The notes beneath the pieces are model-generated. The model did no database searches, was not told the origin of the DNA, and saw nothing but the letters and a program-made list of their open reading frames with translations. Source: an uncultured Verrucomicrobiae bacterium (GTDB lineage: Bacteria; Verrucomicrobiota; Verrucomicrobiia; Limisphaerales; AAA164-E04). Taken from it: DNA of 64,000 nucleotides. Below, one piece after another: positions 17,007 to 26,001 of the stretch. Location of the stretch: the NCBI GenBank assembly GCA_951813855.1, contig OX638380.1:2868876-2932875 (forward strand). The letters are read 5' to 3'. Positions within the stretch are counted from its first letter, which is position 1. Each line of letters starts with the position of its first letter. A program made the translations under genes and the position numbers.

Positions 17007-18210
17007 TTGGCGATGAACGATCCGAACCAACCGAGACCAGATCCCCCCGAGTTAGACGGGGATCCGAATTTGCTCCGGGAAATGATACGCCAACAGGCGC
17101 AACAGATCATGGAAGAGGAAGTCGCAGCCTTGATCGGAGCGGCGTTAGGCGAAAACAATCCCGAACGCACCACGTGGCGCAACGGTTATCGAGCTCGAGC
17201 CTGGAAGACGCGGGCCGGTGAAGTGGAGTTGCAGATCCCCAAATTGCGCCACGGCAGTTACTTTCCCTCCTTTCTGACCCCGCGCCGGCTCTCGGAAGCC
17301 GCGTTGACTTCGGTCATTCAGGAAGCCTACGTGCAAGGGATCTCAACGCGCAACGTCGATCGCCCGGTGCAAGCCATGGGCTTGAGCGGTGTCAAGCGCA
17401 GCGAAGTTTCCCGCCAGTGCCAGGAAACTCGATACTCGAGTGGGATCGTTCCTGGACCGACCGCTCGAAGGCCAGTGGCCGTTTCTGTGGTTGAATACCA
17501 CTTACGTCAAGGTTCGGGAAAGCGGTCGCATCGTCTCGGTGGCCGCTACTCTGGCTCTGGGCGTCAACGACCAGGGCCGTCACGAGGTGCTGGGACTCGA
17601 AATCGGCTGCAGCGAAGCGGAAACGTTCTGGACCGATTTCCTCCGGAAACTGCTGCGCCGTGGACTTCGCGGCGTGCAATTGGTAATCTCCGATCACCAT
17701 CAAGGATTGGAGGCTGCCATCCGGCGCACGCTGGCCACTTCGTGGCAACGTTGCAAAGTGCACTTCTTGCGTAATCTCCTGGCTTATGTTCGCAAAGGCG
17801 AACGAGCGGCGATCGGAAGCCAGGTTCGCACCGTTTTCGCCTTTCGGCAACGAGCCTCGGCTCAACAACAATGGGGCAAGATCGCCGAGGAATTGAGGAG
17901 CCGATTTCCCAAGGTCACCCAACTGATGGACGAGGCCGAATCGGAAGTTCTTGCCTATCTTTCCTACCCCGAAAGCCTGCACGCCAAAATCTGCAGCACC
18001 AATCCGATCGAACGCTTGAACAAGGAAATCAAACGCCGCTCCCGAACCGTCGAAATCTTTCCCTGCGAGTCCGCCGTCCTCCGCTTGGTCGGGGCCCTGT
18101 TGATCGAGCAGAACGACGAATGGGCCGTGGCGCGAAGTTATCTGAATCTCGCGGATCTGGCTCGGGTTTGCGATGCCGACAAGACCGACTCGAGGCCGGA
18201 TCACCGGTGA
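17007..18210 (+). pseudogene. IS256-family (Mutator-type) transposase, frameshifted
   Basis: The N-terminal part is read in frame 3 from the ATG at 17007 (MEEEVAALIGAALGENNPER, WRNGYRARAWKTRAGEVELQ, then SEVSRQCQE). The rest is in frame 1 (LDTRVGSFLDRPLEGQWPFL onward). A related transposase reads CRELD at the join, and here CAGGAAACTCGAT has one extra A near 17426, so a single-base insertion breaks the gene. DDE residues are visible: Asp in the QLVISDHHQG segment and Glu in NPIERLNKEIKRR; the first Asp position reads WLNTTYVK, with Asn instead of Asp. Two independent defects make it inactive. Confidence 0.8.
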
Positions 18211-18325
18211 CCCGACCGTCGGCGAACCCGGCAACCGCTCCCGGATTCGACTTGACGTCATCCCGGGGCGCGATCAGAGTCTCGGCGTTTCGTCAGAGAA
18301 CCAAAATCTCCGAAACCACCCCGAG

Positions 18326-19558
18326 ATGACGACCGACACTCTATCGGCTTGGCTAACGCAAGTCAAGCTGCCGGCGGGCAATTTCCTTCGGGAACTGATG
18401 AGTTGCACGCTAAATTGGATCATGGAAGAGGAAGTGGCCACTCTCATCGGCGCCCGGCCTCATCAGCGCCGTTCCCAACGATCCAACCAACGCAACGGCT
18501 ACCGGAAACGGGGCTGGAAAACCTGCGTCGGCTACCTCGAATTGCTGATTCCCAAGCTCCGGAAAGGCAGCTACTTTCCCCAGTTCCTGAAACGGCGCTG
18601 TCTCGTCGAAGAGACCTTGCTCGGCGTCGTTCGGGAGGCTTGGGTGTCGGGCGTTTCCACTCGAAGCATGAAGCGACTCGCTGTAGTGCTGGGAACGCCG
18701 AACCTCTCTCGCAGCCAAGTGTCCCGAATCTGCCGGGAACTCGATCAACGGGTTCAAGAGTTTCGCCAACGCCCGATCGAGGGCGACTGGATGTTTCTCT
18801 GGCTCGACGCCACCTATTTGAAAGTCCGCCTCGACGGACACGTCCGGTCCGTCGCTGTCTTGATCGCCATGGGAGTCGATTCGGAAGGACGCCGCGAGGT
18901 GTTGGGGTTGGATGTCGTTTCCAGCGAATCCCGGCACAGCTGGTCCGAGTTCCTCCGATCGTTGCAGCACCGCGGGTTGAAACCAGTCCGGCTGATCATC
19001 TCCGACGAACACGAAGGCCTCAAGGCCGCGATCGCCGCGGTAATGCCTTCGCGGCGACAACGTTGCCGAGTGCATTTCATGCGGAATTTGCTGGCGCATG
19101 TCCCCCGGAGCGATCAAGCCCGAGTCGCCGAACTGATCCGATCCGCGTTCCGAACGGACGAGCCCGAAACCGCTCGGGAATCGTCCGGAACCCCGGCGAA
19201 TCCCGCCCCCTCCGAGGCGAATCAACCGAGCGAATCCCCGTGCCGTTGGCAACAGGTGCCCGATCAATTGGCCGCTCAATATCCCCAAATCTCGGAAATG
19301 ATGATCCAGGCCCAAAACGATGTCTTGGCGTCTCAGCAATTTCCCCTCGCTTGGCAGAGCCAACTTCACAGCACCAATCCGATCGAACGACTCAACCGGG
19401 AAATCAAACGGCGCACGGATGCCGTCGGCGTCTTTCCTGACGTCGACTCGATCCTTCGCCTCGTGGGCACCTTGCTCCTGCAGCAAAACCGCCAGTGGCA
19501 GCACGAGAAACACTACCTGGATCCCGGGGCGATCCGACCCATCGTCGCCGGCGCTTGA
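18326..19558 (+). CDS. IS256-family (Mutator-type) transposase
   Basis: An intact 410-residue transposase with the DDE residues in family context: first Asp in FLWLDATYLKVRLDGHVRSV, second Asp in RLIISDEHEGLKAA, Glu in NPIERLNREIKRRTDAVG. The N-terminus MTTDTLSAWLTQVKLPAGNF precedes MEEEVATLIGARPHQR. The start at 18326 is chosen because it matches the first copy, although an upstream start at 18173 is in frame. Residues about 275-310 hold a Pro/Ser/Glu-rich insertion (ETARESSGTPANPAP) absent from the first copy. A second copy, now in two fragments, is at 39345-39492 and 41038-41797. Confidence 0.85.
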   Translation: MTTDTLSAWLTQVKLPAGNFLRELMSCTLNWIMEEEVATLIGARPHQRRSQRSNQRNGYRKRGWKTCVGYLELLIPKLRKGSYFPQFLKRRCLVEETLLGVVREAWVSGVSTRSMKRLAVVLGTPNLSRSQVSRICRELDQRVQEFRQRPIEGDWMFLWLDATYLKVRLDGHVRSVAVLIAMGVDSEGRREVLGLDVVSSESRHSWSEFLRSLQHRGLKPVRLIISDEHEGLKAAIAAVMPSRRQRCRVHFMRNLLAHVPRSDQARVAELIRSAFRTDEPETARESSGTPANPAPSEANQPSESPCRWQQVPDQLAAQYPQISEMMIQAQNDVLASQQFPLAWQSQLHSTNPIERLNREIKRRTDAVGVFPDVDSILRLVGTLLLQQNRQWQHEKHYLDPGAIRPIVAGA

Positions 19559-20494
19559 CCGTTCGCCGTTAGCGGGGGGATTAGCCCTCGTCACGGAAGG
19601 TCGCTGAGATTGCCCTGCACTCTCGGGTTCCTTTCCTTGGGAGGCGCGTTTCCAGGTGCTTTTTTTTTCAAGTAGCGTCAAGGGACGCGTGGCGGAATTG
19701 ACCACCGCCCCGCACCGAAGTGTCTCCTCTCGGGCATGATGCGATCCGTAGTTGGTTTGTCCCGCCAGATCGCAGGCGCAGAGCCTCCAGAGTGGCTCCC
19801 CTGATCTCTTCCGAGTCCCTCGCTTGATTCATCCCAGGAAACGCGGGACCAAGGGCCGTAGGCGAGTTCTGAACAGAACGAGTGCCGCGACCGCAGATCG
19901 TTACGCAGGAAACCCGCAAGGGGAATTTCGGCCCACTGAAAAAAAGGTCTTGCCCCCAGTCTGGATTTCGATATCATGCCTTGAAATCCCGACACGAGTC
20001 GGGGTGACAATCGTGGTGATCCAGATTCTGCCGAAGAGCCCGAACCGAGCTGCTCTTCCGAAGGGTTAGTTACACCACTACTTGGGACTCAATCCGTCGT
20101 TTCGAGGGGTTGATGTTGGAAGGATTCGGCAGTTCTGGGAGTCCGTGGCGCAGGGGGCATGATCCCGTTGGATCGAAGGTCGCTCGGGAAATTGCCGGAT
20201 CCGGTCCGGCTTTGGCTCCGGCGTAATCGAGTGACGTTTATTTCGATTCGCGGCGAGAGCGCGTACGGGAAGGAATCCGGCGAGCCTTGGGTCGCCCGTC
20301 CCGAGGAAGCCAGTGGTGGCGCCGGCAGTGCGAACTCGGTGCGGGGGAGACCGGAATGACATTCAGGGAAAATTGCGATTTCGAGGTTTTTTGGCGTTAT
20401 TCGATGGCATTAATCAAAGTTGTTGACAAAGTGTGATTTCGAATTCACGGTGTCGGGAGATTACGGGATTTTAGACCATGACGGAGTTCTTCAG
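19559..20494. other. Non-coding stretch after the IS256 pair
   Basis: About 940 bases without a recognisable gene. It holds a nine-T run at 19660-19668, two short hairpins (CCCGAC/GTCGGG near 19990, GAAGAGC/GCTCTTC near 20032-20056) and the right inverted repeat at 20071-20088. A TTGACA at 20423-20428 could be a -35 box for the next gene but has no good -10 at normal spacing. Confidence 0.4.
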
Positions 20495-22045
20495 ATGAAT
20501 TCATTTTACAAAACCCTAGGTTGCTTGCTGCTTATTCTATTAGTCGTCTGTCGAGCCGATACCCGGTCGGTTACGACGGCAAATCCGTCGCTGCCTGAGG
20601 CTATCGATTGGGAAAATCCTCCCCAAGGCTTGTTTTACGAGGATTGGTATGAATGTTCCCTGAACGGGCAAAAAGCCGGTTACGTTCACCTGACGATGCG
20701 AAGGGAGAATAATCGGATCGTTACCGATACGAAAACGAAAATCCGATTAGGCAGGGGAATTACAGCCATTAAAATAGACGGCCGCGAAACCTATTTGGAG
20801 ACATTGGATGGCAAACCGCTCGAATTCTCGACGCGATCCCAGATGTCGAACGATCCGGCGACTTCCCTGACGGGGACGATCCGGGATGGGGTAGCGACGG
20901 TAACCACCACCGGTCCCGGTTTTTCCGACACCCGCACCCACTCCATCGGCGAAGATGCCGTGATGAATTGGGGGAGTATGCGGCTTATGTCACGATCTGA
21001 TCGCCAGAAAGGCGAAGAATTTTCCTATTCGATATATCTGCCGAGCGTGCAAACCCAAGCGGCCTTCGACGCTAAAACGACAGTCGAAGGAGAAATGCTG
21101 GTGGATTATTTGGGAACGGAAATGTCATTAACACATTTTAAAAGCATGCTTTCTTTCGCAAACATGGAATTAAAGATGGATTCCTGGAGTACCCGAGCCG
21201 GCCGGAATCTGATAGTCGAGGTTGGGATGCCTGGGATGGTGCAAAAAATGATTCGAGTGGATGAGGAAACGGCGCTGGCCGATTTTACTCCGCCGGAAGT
21301 CTTCGTTTCGAGTTTGTTACCATTGGACGAATCGATTCGTCCCGACGCTAAAAAAGTTCAATTCCGGGTCCGGTATAAAGATCGATCCAAAGCCGTAGAA
21401 CTTCCGTCGTCATCCAACCAATCGGTATCTCTGGTTCCGGCCGGCAACGAAACCGTCGTAACCGTTACGCAGACCACTCCCAGCGCAGTGGGTGAGGTTG
21501 CTGTTCAACTAGCTGAAACTGAGCTCCAGGCCTCGCTCAAACCAAATTTGTACATTAATCACGAACATCAAGCGGTTCGCGAGTTAGTCTCCCAGATCGA
21601 TTTTTCCGGCGATAGCAAGCCTTGGGATATGGCCGTAACTCTTAGCGAATTCGTAAACCGGCATATTAGCGACAAAAATTTTTCCATCGCATTCGCTTCG
21701 GCAGGTGAAGTTGCGGTGAACCGGGAAGGCGATTGCAGCGAACACGCCGTTTTACTCGCTGCGTTAGGCAGAGCTAAAGATATTCCCGTTCGGCTGGCTT
21801 TCGGACTGGTTTACATTCCCCGATTCGAGGAACACACCGACGTTATGGGCTATCATATGTGGAACCAGTTTTACCTTGACGGAAAATGGGTTGATTTCGA
21901 TGCTTCCAGCAGTAATCCCAGAGCGCATCCCGGACGCATAGCTTTTAGTTATTCGAATTTGGAAAACGATTCTCTCGTCGAAAGCAGCTTTCAAGTTATG
22001 GAAACCTTCGGTAATCTTCATATCGAGGTCGTTACTGTCGAATAG
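20495..22045 (+). CDS. Exported transglutaminase-like protein
   Basis: A 516-residue protein. The start at the ATG 20495 gives a signal peptide (MNSFYKTLGCLLLILLVVCR); the upstream in-frame TTG at 20420 would bury it. The C-terminal third is a transglutaminase-like cysteine protease fold with the triad Cys414 (EGDCSEHAVLLAALGR), His454 (GYHMWNQFYLDGKW) and Asp469 (VDFDASS). The N-terminal 350 residues are beta-rich and unfamiliar. Such proteins act outside the cytoplasm on peptide or protein amides; the substrate is unknown. Codon use is more A/T-rich than in the neighbouring glycan operon. Confidence 0.85.
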   Translation: MNSFYKTLGCLLLILLVVCRADTRSVTTANPSLPEAIDWENPPQGLFYEDWYECSLNGQKAGYVHLTMRRENNRIVTDTKTKIRLGRGITAIKIDGRETYLETLDGKPLEFSTRSQMSNDPATSLTGTIRDGVATVTTTGPGFSDTRTHSIGEDAVMNWGSMRLMSRSDRQKGEEFSYSIYLPSVQTQAAFDAKTTVEGEMLVDYLGTEMSLTHFKSMLSFANMELKMDSWSTRAGRNLIVEVGMPGMVQKMIRVDEETALADFTPPEVFVSSLLPLDESIRPDAKKVQFRVRYKDRSKAVELPSSSNQSVSLVPAGNETVVTVTQTTPSAVGEVAVQLAETELQASLKPNLYINHEHQAVRELVSQIDFSGDSKPWDMAVTLSEFVNRHISDKNFSIAFASAGEVAVNREGDCSEHAVLLAALGRAKDIPVRLAFGLVYIPRFEEHTDVMGYHMWNQFYLDGKWVDFDASSSNPRAHPGRIAFSYSNLENDSLVESSFQVMETFGNLHIEVVTVE

Positions 22046-22188
22046 CCGAAGCTGCCGCAGAGTTAAAAGCAATCATCCGCTGACAGTCGATTGACGCTAA
22101 GATCTTAGGGCAAGTTACGGCCAGAAAAAATCGAAAACAAGGCATCGATCGAGTTACGTAATCTTCCCATGGGCAATCTAATCAATAT

Positions 22189-22554
22189 TTGTGTAAATTC
22201 GGTGCAACTCTCAGCGTAACCCCAAAAAGGCGGTCGGCGGGATTATCGGCCTCGGAAATCGGCGATGAAAGTATTTCCGAAGCTAAACTAAGAAACGCCG
22301 ATACCGGACAAACGGGCTCGGTTGACGACGATAAAACAATTCGAGAGCTTAATAACATTTTTTTCGACGCTACCGGAGGAAATTCCGAAGGCGCATTGCA
22401 ATGGACGGACAAATCATGCCGAACGATTGCCGGAGAGCTTTGGAATTCGATCGTGCCGTGGACCACTCGACGGTTTATCGATTGTAGCGGGATCAGGGAT
22501 ACCTGCTTCAGTCGGAACAAAAAGGATCGTCCCAAGAAAACACCTCAGAGCTAA
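22189..22554 (+). CDS. Doubtful hypothetical ORF
   Basis: A 121-codon open frame from ATG 22189 in an AT-richer stretch after the transglutaminase gene. The middle part (GSVDDDKTIRELNNIFFDAT) has protein-like composition, but no family is recognised, and two other frames overlap it. It may be part of a larger gene broken by frameshifts. Confidence 0.25.
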   Translation: MCKFGATLSVTPKRRSAGLSASEIGDESISEAKLRNADTGQTGSVDDDKTIRELNNIFFDATGGNSEGALQWTDKSCRTIAGELWNSIVPWTTRRFIDCSGIRDTCFSRNKKDRPKKTPQS

Positions 22555-22592
22555 AACTGCCAGTCATTGGTATCAACGGCAAGATAAAGTCA

Positions 22593-22973
22593 TTGATCGA
22601 TCGCGAATTTCCTGGTGTCGCTGTAGCAACTTACCAGAAAAAAACAACGGAAGACGATATGCCGGATGCAGCCCCTGATCGAGGGTCGAGCGGATTCGAA
22701 AAAGAAGTCACTGCTGATATTTGCGATACCGTTGACAATGAGCTTATCACGATCGGAACCGCAATGACAGCGGAATTTGCCGGCATTAGTATTAAAAGAT
22801 GGAGGGTTGAATTCGGAGCCGATAACTATCCTGATGCTCGGGAAATACTAATTGGTGTCAATCTCGACGAAAGCGGCGTCAACGCTTTTAGGATGCGGGC
22901 ATGGGGGCTTCAAGGATTATCCGAGCTAACAAGATTGAGGATTAATGTGTCGCATTATCCGGCCGGAATATAA
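22593..22973 (+). CDS. Hypothetical small protein
   Basis: A 126-codon frame; the open frame begins at about 22491, just after a TAG. The C-terminal 70 residues (ISIKRWRVEFGADNYPDARE, then ILIGVNLDESGVNAFRMRAW) read like a folded beta-rich domain. There is no known family match by eye and no clear Shine-Dalgarno. Either a real small gene or the surviving end of a decayed one. Confidence 0.35.
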   Translation: MIDREFPGVAVATYQKKTTEDDMPDAAPDRGSSGFEKEVTADICDTVDNELITIGTAMTAEFAGISIKRWRVEFGADNYPDAREILIGVNLDESGVNAFRMRAWGLQGLSELTRLRINVSHYPAGI

Positions 22974-22997
22974 AAATGGAATAACAGTGAATACCGC

Positions 22998-23219
22998 ATG
23001 GTTTCGTATGTTGCCTCTCGAGAGGTTAGCGGATCACCCGAACGGATGGAATCGGAAGAGAATCTCATCGGCTCGCCGACAAACGAAACAGGACTAAAGA
23101 AAACAGCGAAACTTGCTGAAAAAGAAAAAACCGTCGTTGACGAACATGATGCGGAGACCGATAGCGAAGCAGGCGAAACGCCGTCGGAATGGAACTTTAC
23201 GGTTATTCCTGAAAAATAA
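22998..23219 (+). CDS. Hypothetical small acidic protein
   Basis: A 73-residue acidic product starting MVSYVASREVSGSPERMESE, 24 bases after the preceding ORF stop, so the two could be co-expressed. Rich in Glu, Lys and Thr, probably disordered. No family recognised. Confidence 0.25.
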   Translation: MVSYVASREVSGSPERMESEENLIGSPTNETGLKKTAKLAEKEKTVVDEHDAETDSEAGETPSEWNFTVIPEK

Positions 23220-23518
23220 CCGTTATTGTCATTAATTGTCAGCTACCCTCTCGCCGCTCGATGGCCGTCACTCGAGATAGGTCTCGGGAGAATTAAAAGA
23301 CCGAAATTGCCATGTCGAATTCAGTAATGAAAAAGCAAGCTTGATTTGCGTTCTTATCAAGTTCCGAACCAAGCGGTTACGCGGAATCTCTAACCTTGGA
23401 TTTGAGGTTTCATTCCTTGGTATCGCGAGCGATAACTCAGGCAGATTAATCGAGCGGCCGTTCGTTTGGGGGTGGCGATTGCCGTGGTCGATCGTTCGCA
23501 AGCGAATTCCGAACCGAA

Positions 23519-24292
23519 CTAAGAATGAGCCCACCCTCGATCGACGAGTATTTCCTGTCCGGTAACTGCTCGGCTCGATTCGCTGCTGAGAAACAAAGCC
23601 ACTTCGGCTACTTCTTCGGGTCGAATGAGTTTGGGAATGCATTGAGCCCGGCGAACCATTTTTTTTACGGCCGGAGTGACGTATTGTTTGAGTTGACGGG
23701 ACGTCATGATCCATCCCGGCGAGATGGTGTTCACCCGGATTCCTTTGGTTCCCAGTTCTCTTGCCAAGGAACGCGTGAAGCCTTGAATTCCGGCCTTGGT
23801 CGTCACGTAGGCCGTCATATTCGGCGGGGTCATGTGGTAGGTGATGCTGGAAAAATTAATGACGGAAGATCCTGATTTCAATTTGGGCAACGCGGCCTGG
23901 GCGGTGAGATAAAAAGCTCTCAGATTACGGGAAAAGAGCTCGTCCCATTGCCGGCTGGTCATTTCGGCGAAGGCAATCCGGGGATCGCTGGCGGCGTTGT
24001 TGACGAGAGTCCGGATCGAATCGCGGGGCCCGCTTAGTTCGTCGAGCCAGCGGCGGATTTGTTTTTCCTTGGTCAAATCGACATAGGTGAATTGGGGCCG
24101 TCCCGGTAATTCCCGAGCTAATTTTCGGCCCGCTTCGCGATCGATATCGCAGAAATAAACCCGGGCGCCTTGGGCGGCGAAAGCGGTCACCATCGCCGCG
24201 CCGATGCCGTTGGCTCCTCCGGTAATGAGGACATTCTCGTTTTTTAGATCGGGATAGGCGGTCATCGGTCGGTCGTCACGGTCGATGCTCAT
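23519..24292 (-). CDS. SDR-family NAD(P)-dependent oxidoreductase
   Basis: A 257-residue Rossmann-fold dehydrogenase. The cofactor motif is GGANGIG (25-31), followed by Asp49/Asp51 at the end of strand 2 (FCDIDR), NNAA (98-101), Ser149 (NFSS), and Tyr162-X3-Lys166 (YVTTK). The C-terminus LSSESSRAVTGQEILVDRG is typical of classical SDRs. An alternative start at Met10 (24265) would also keep the whole fold. It is the last gene of a minus-strand operon with two glycosyltransferases and a methyltransferase, so a role in modifying a sugar or lipid is possible but not shown. Confidence 0.88.
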   Translation of the reverse strand: MSIDRDDRPMTAYPDLKNENVLITGGANGIGAAMVTAFAAQGARVYFCDIDREAGRKLARELPGRPQFTYVDLTKEKQIRRWLDELSGPRDSIRTLVNNAASDPRIAFAEMTSRQWDELFSRNLRAFYLTAQAALPKLKSGSSVINFSSITYHMTPPNMTAYVTTKAGIQGFTRSLARELGTKGIRVNTISPGWIMTSRQLKQYVTPAVKKMVRRAQCIPKLIRPEEVAEVALFLSSESSRAVTGQEILVDRGWAHS

Positions 24293-24340
24293 CCTGCCGG
24301 TGCCGGCAGGGAGTCGGATTAGGGATTTCGCAATTGTTTT

Positions 24341-25348
24341 TCAGTTAGTCGGGAGAGTCGAGGAAGATTCGTTCCGGGAACGGGAGTCGGTCGTATCCAG
24401 CGATTCCAGCCATTGTTGCACTCCGTCCCAAACTTCTTCGATCGTATTATCGTGCAGGCAATGCGGATGAGGAAACCGGCAATAATCGAAACAGGGTTTG
24501 TAAGGGCAAGGCTTTCCGGCGAGGTAGGCGGCTTGCGGATGGTCCGGTACAAACCATTCCGGTTTTTGGGGGCCGAAAACGGTGAACGTCGGAATGCCGA
24601 GGGCGGCCGCCAGATGGCCGGGACCGGAATCGTTTCCTAAAAAGACGGTCGCGAGTCTCAAGCTGTCGATCAAAGCGGAGAGATTTTCCGGACAAGTGTA
24701 CGACTCGCCCAGCTTGTCTAATTCCTGACTCTGGTCGGGGTCGCACAAAATCGTGACTTTCCAGTTCGAGCGGCGCAAATGCCGCGCGAGTTCGCAGAAT
24801 CGCTTTTGGGGCCAGATGCGGACTTGTTGAGCGGAACCGGTATGGATAATGGCCAGGCGGCCGCCGACCGACGGCTTGGGTGCCGGTTCGGTCGGAAGTT
24901 TCAAATCCAACGCTTGCCCCAGAGTTCGCCATTGCGTCGCGCGTCGTCCGTTCGGAGCGGCCGGGAGCGATTCGGTCAAGAGCAATTGACTTGTCATTTT
25001 GGCGAACCCGAGCCGCCTAGCGGCTCCTGACAGCCGGAGGATCACGTGGTCGCGAGGATCGCTGCGGGCGGAAGCGGCAATATCGAATCGTCGGCCCCGG
25101 ATCGTTTTAATGGTTTTCCGAAGTTCGCGCCAAGGCCAGTCGTAGAATCGGTATTTGCCGACGAAGCGCGTCCAAGGCGCCACCCAGGGAATGACTTCGA
25201 TCTGAGGCCAGAGATTGCGAGCCAACTCGGCGGCGTGGGGTTTGGCCAACAGGGCGAGCTCGTATTGTTGTTGGGCGGCGTGGAAAAAATTCGATCCGAT
25301 CGCCAAATCGCCGACGCCCCATAATTCGGTGACGAGCAAACGGTTCAT
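24341..25348 (-). CDS. Glycosyltransferase family 9 (heptosyltransferase-like)
   Basis: A 335-residue enzyme starting MNRLLVTELWGVGDLAIGSN, with a GDLAI segment as in ADP-heptose:LPS heptosyltransferases. The C-terminal nucleotide-sugar domain has HTGSAQQVRIWPQKRFCELA and FLGNDSGPGHLAAALGIPT, the latter the GT9 signature. A Cys-rich segment (KPCPYKPCFDYCRFPHPHC) near the end is common in this family. It transfers a sugar in assembly of a surface glycan, probably LPS core. The start at 25348 overlaps the upstream methyltransferase stop as ATGA. Confidence 0.88.
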   Translation of the reverse strand: MNRLLVTELWGVGDLAIGSNFFHAAQQQYELALLAKPHAAELARNLWPQIEVIPWVAPWTRFVGKYRFYDWPWRELRKTIKTIRGRRFDIAASARSDPRDHVILRLSGAARRLGFAKMTSQLLLTESLPAAPNGRRATQWRTLGQALDLKLPTEPAPKPSVGGRLAIIHTGSAQQVRIWPQKRFCELARHLRRSNWKVTILCDPDQSQELDKLGESYTCPENLSALIDSLRLATVFLGNDSGPGHLAAALGIPTFTVFGPQKPEWFVPDHPQAAYLAGKPCPYKPCFDYCRFPHPHCLHDNTIEEVWDGVQQWLESLDTTDSRSRNESSSTLPTN

Positions 25349-26001
25349 TGGATCCGTTCGGCGATGAGATAGGTCGACCAGCCGATCCAATGGATTTTAG
25401 CGGTGAATTTTTTTCGGCTGGGAGGGGCGAAAAAGTAAGCGGGCCAGGCCATCGCGAACAACCAATTTCTGGAAACTCCGCTCCGGACGATCCGGAGTCG
25501 ATTGGCGCGGGCCCGTTGGGCCAGCGCTCCGGCGCTCACGATGCGGGTATGCGTCAGGTCGTCGAAAAAATTGAGGGTAAAGGTTCCGGCGGCCCGGCCG
25601 CCGACCGAGGAAAGTACCGCAGTCTTGGGGTGGGGAGTTTCCAGATAGACTCGGCCGCCCGGTTTGAGGAGGCGGGAGATTTCCGAAAACAGCAGCGTCA
25701 AGTCGTCGAGATGTTCGACCAAGTGCATGCAGGTGATGGCGTCGAGGGAGCGATCGTCCCAGGGCAGGGGATCGTGATTGAGATCGCCGCGATGAAATTG
25801 ACAGCCGGGAGGGTAGCGGTCCGGTTGACCTTGAAGGTCGGTCGCATAGTACTGAAGGTCGGGCCGCAGTTCGTGAAAATGACGCAGCGTCTCTCCGTCG
25901 GATGAGCCGATATCGAGAACCCGCGCTTGAGGTGAGGCCGACGCCAGAAATCGCGCCCGGGTGTCCAGCCAAGGCAGGTAGCGAAGCCATTTCCAGTTCA
26001 T
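25345..26001 (-). CDS. SAM-dependent methyltransferase, class I
   Basis: A 218-residue protein with motif I VLDIGSSDGETLRHF, acidic residue after strand 2 (YYATDLQGQ), DRSLDAITCMHLVEHLDDLT and LKPGGRVYLETPHP, as in the Methyltransf_11 group. It sits between two glycosyltransferase genes with ATGA overlaps on both sides, so it probably methylates a glycan or its lipid carrier intermediate. The acceptor cannot be read from sequence. Confidence 0.88.
   Translation of the reverse strand: MNWKWLRYLPWLDTRARFLASASPQARVLDIGSSDGETLRHFHELRPDLQYYATDLQGQPDRYPPGCQFHRGDLNHDPLPWDDRSLDAITCMHLVEHLDDLTLLFSEISRLLKPGGRVYLETPHPKTAVLSSVGGRAAGTFTLNFFDDLTHTRIVSAGALAQRARANRLRIVRSGVSRNWLFAMAWPAYFFAPPSRKKFTAKIHWIGWSTYLIAERIQ

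Larger units (their letters stand above)
16846..20088. mobile_element. IS256-type region with two tandem transposases between inverted repeats
   Basis: Left arm GTCCCATTTAGTGGTGTA (16846-16863) and right arm 20071-20088 match in 16 of 18 positions as inverted repeats. Between them lie a frameshifted IS256-family transposase and an intact one, both on the plus strand. They are clearly related but far from identical, so this is not a recent duplication. At 3.2 kb it is about twice a normal IS256 element, and no clean target duplication was found. It could be one element that captured another, or chance repeats around two elements. Confidence 0.5.
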
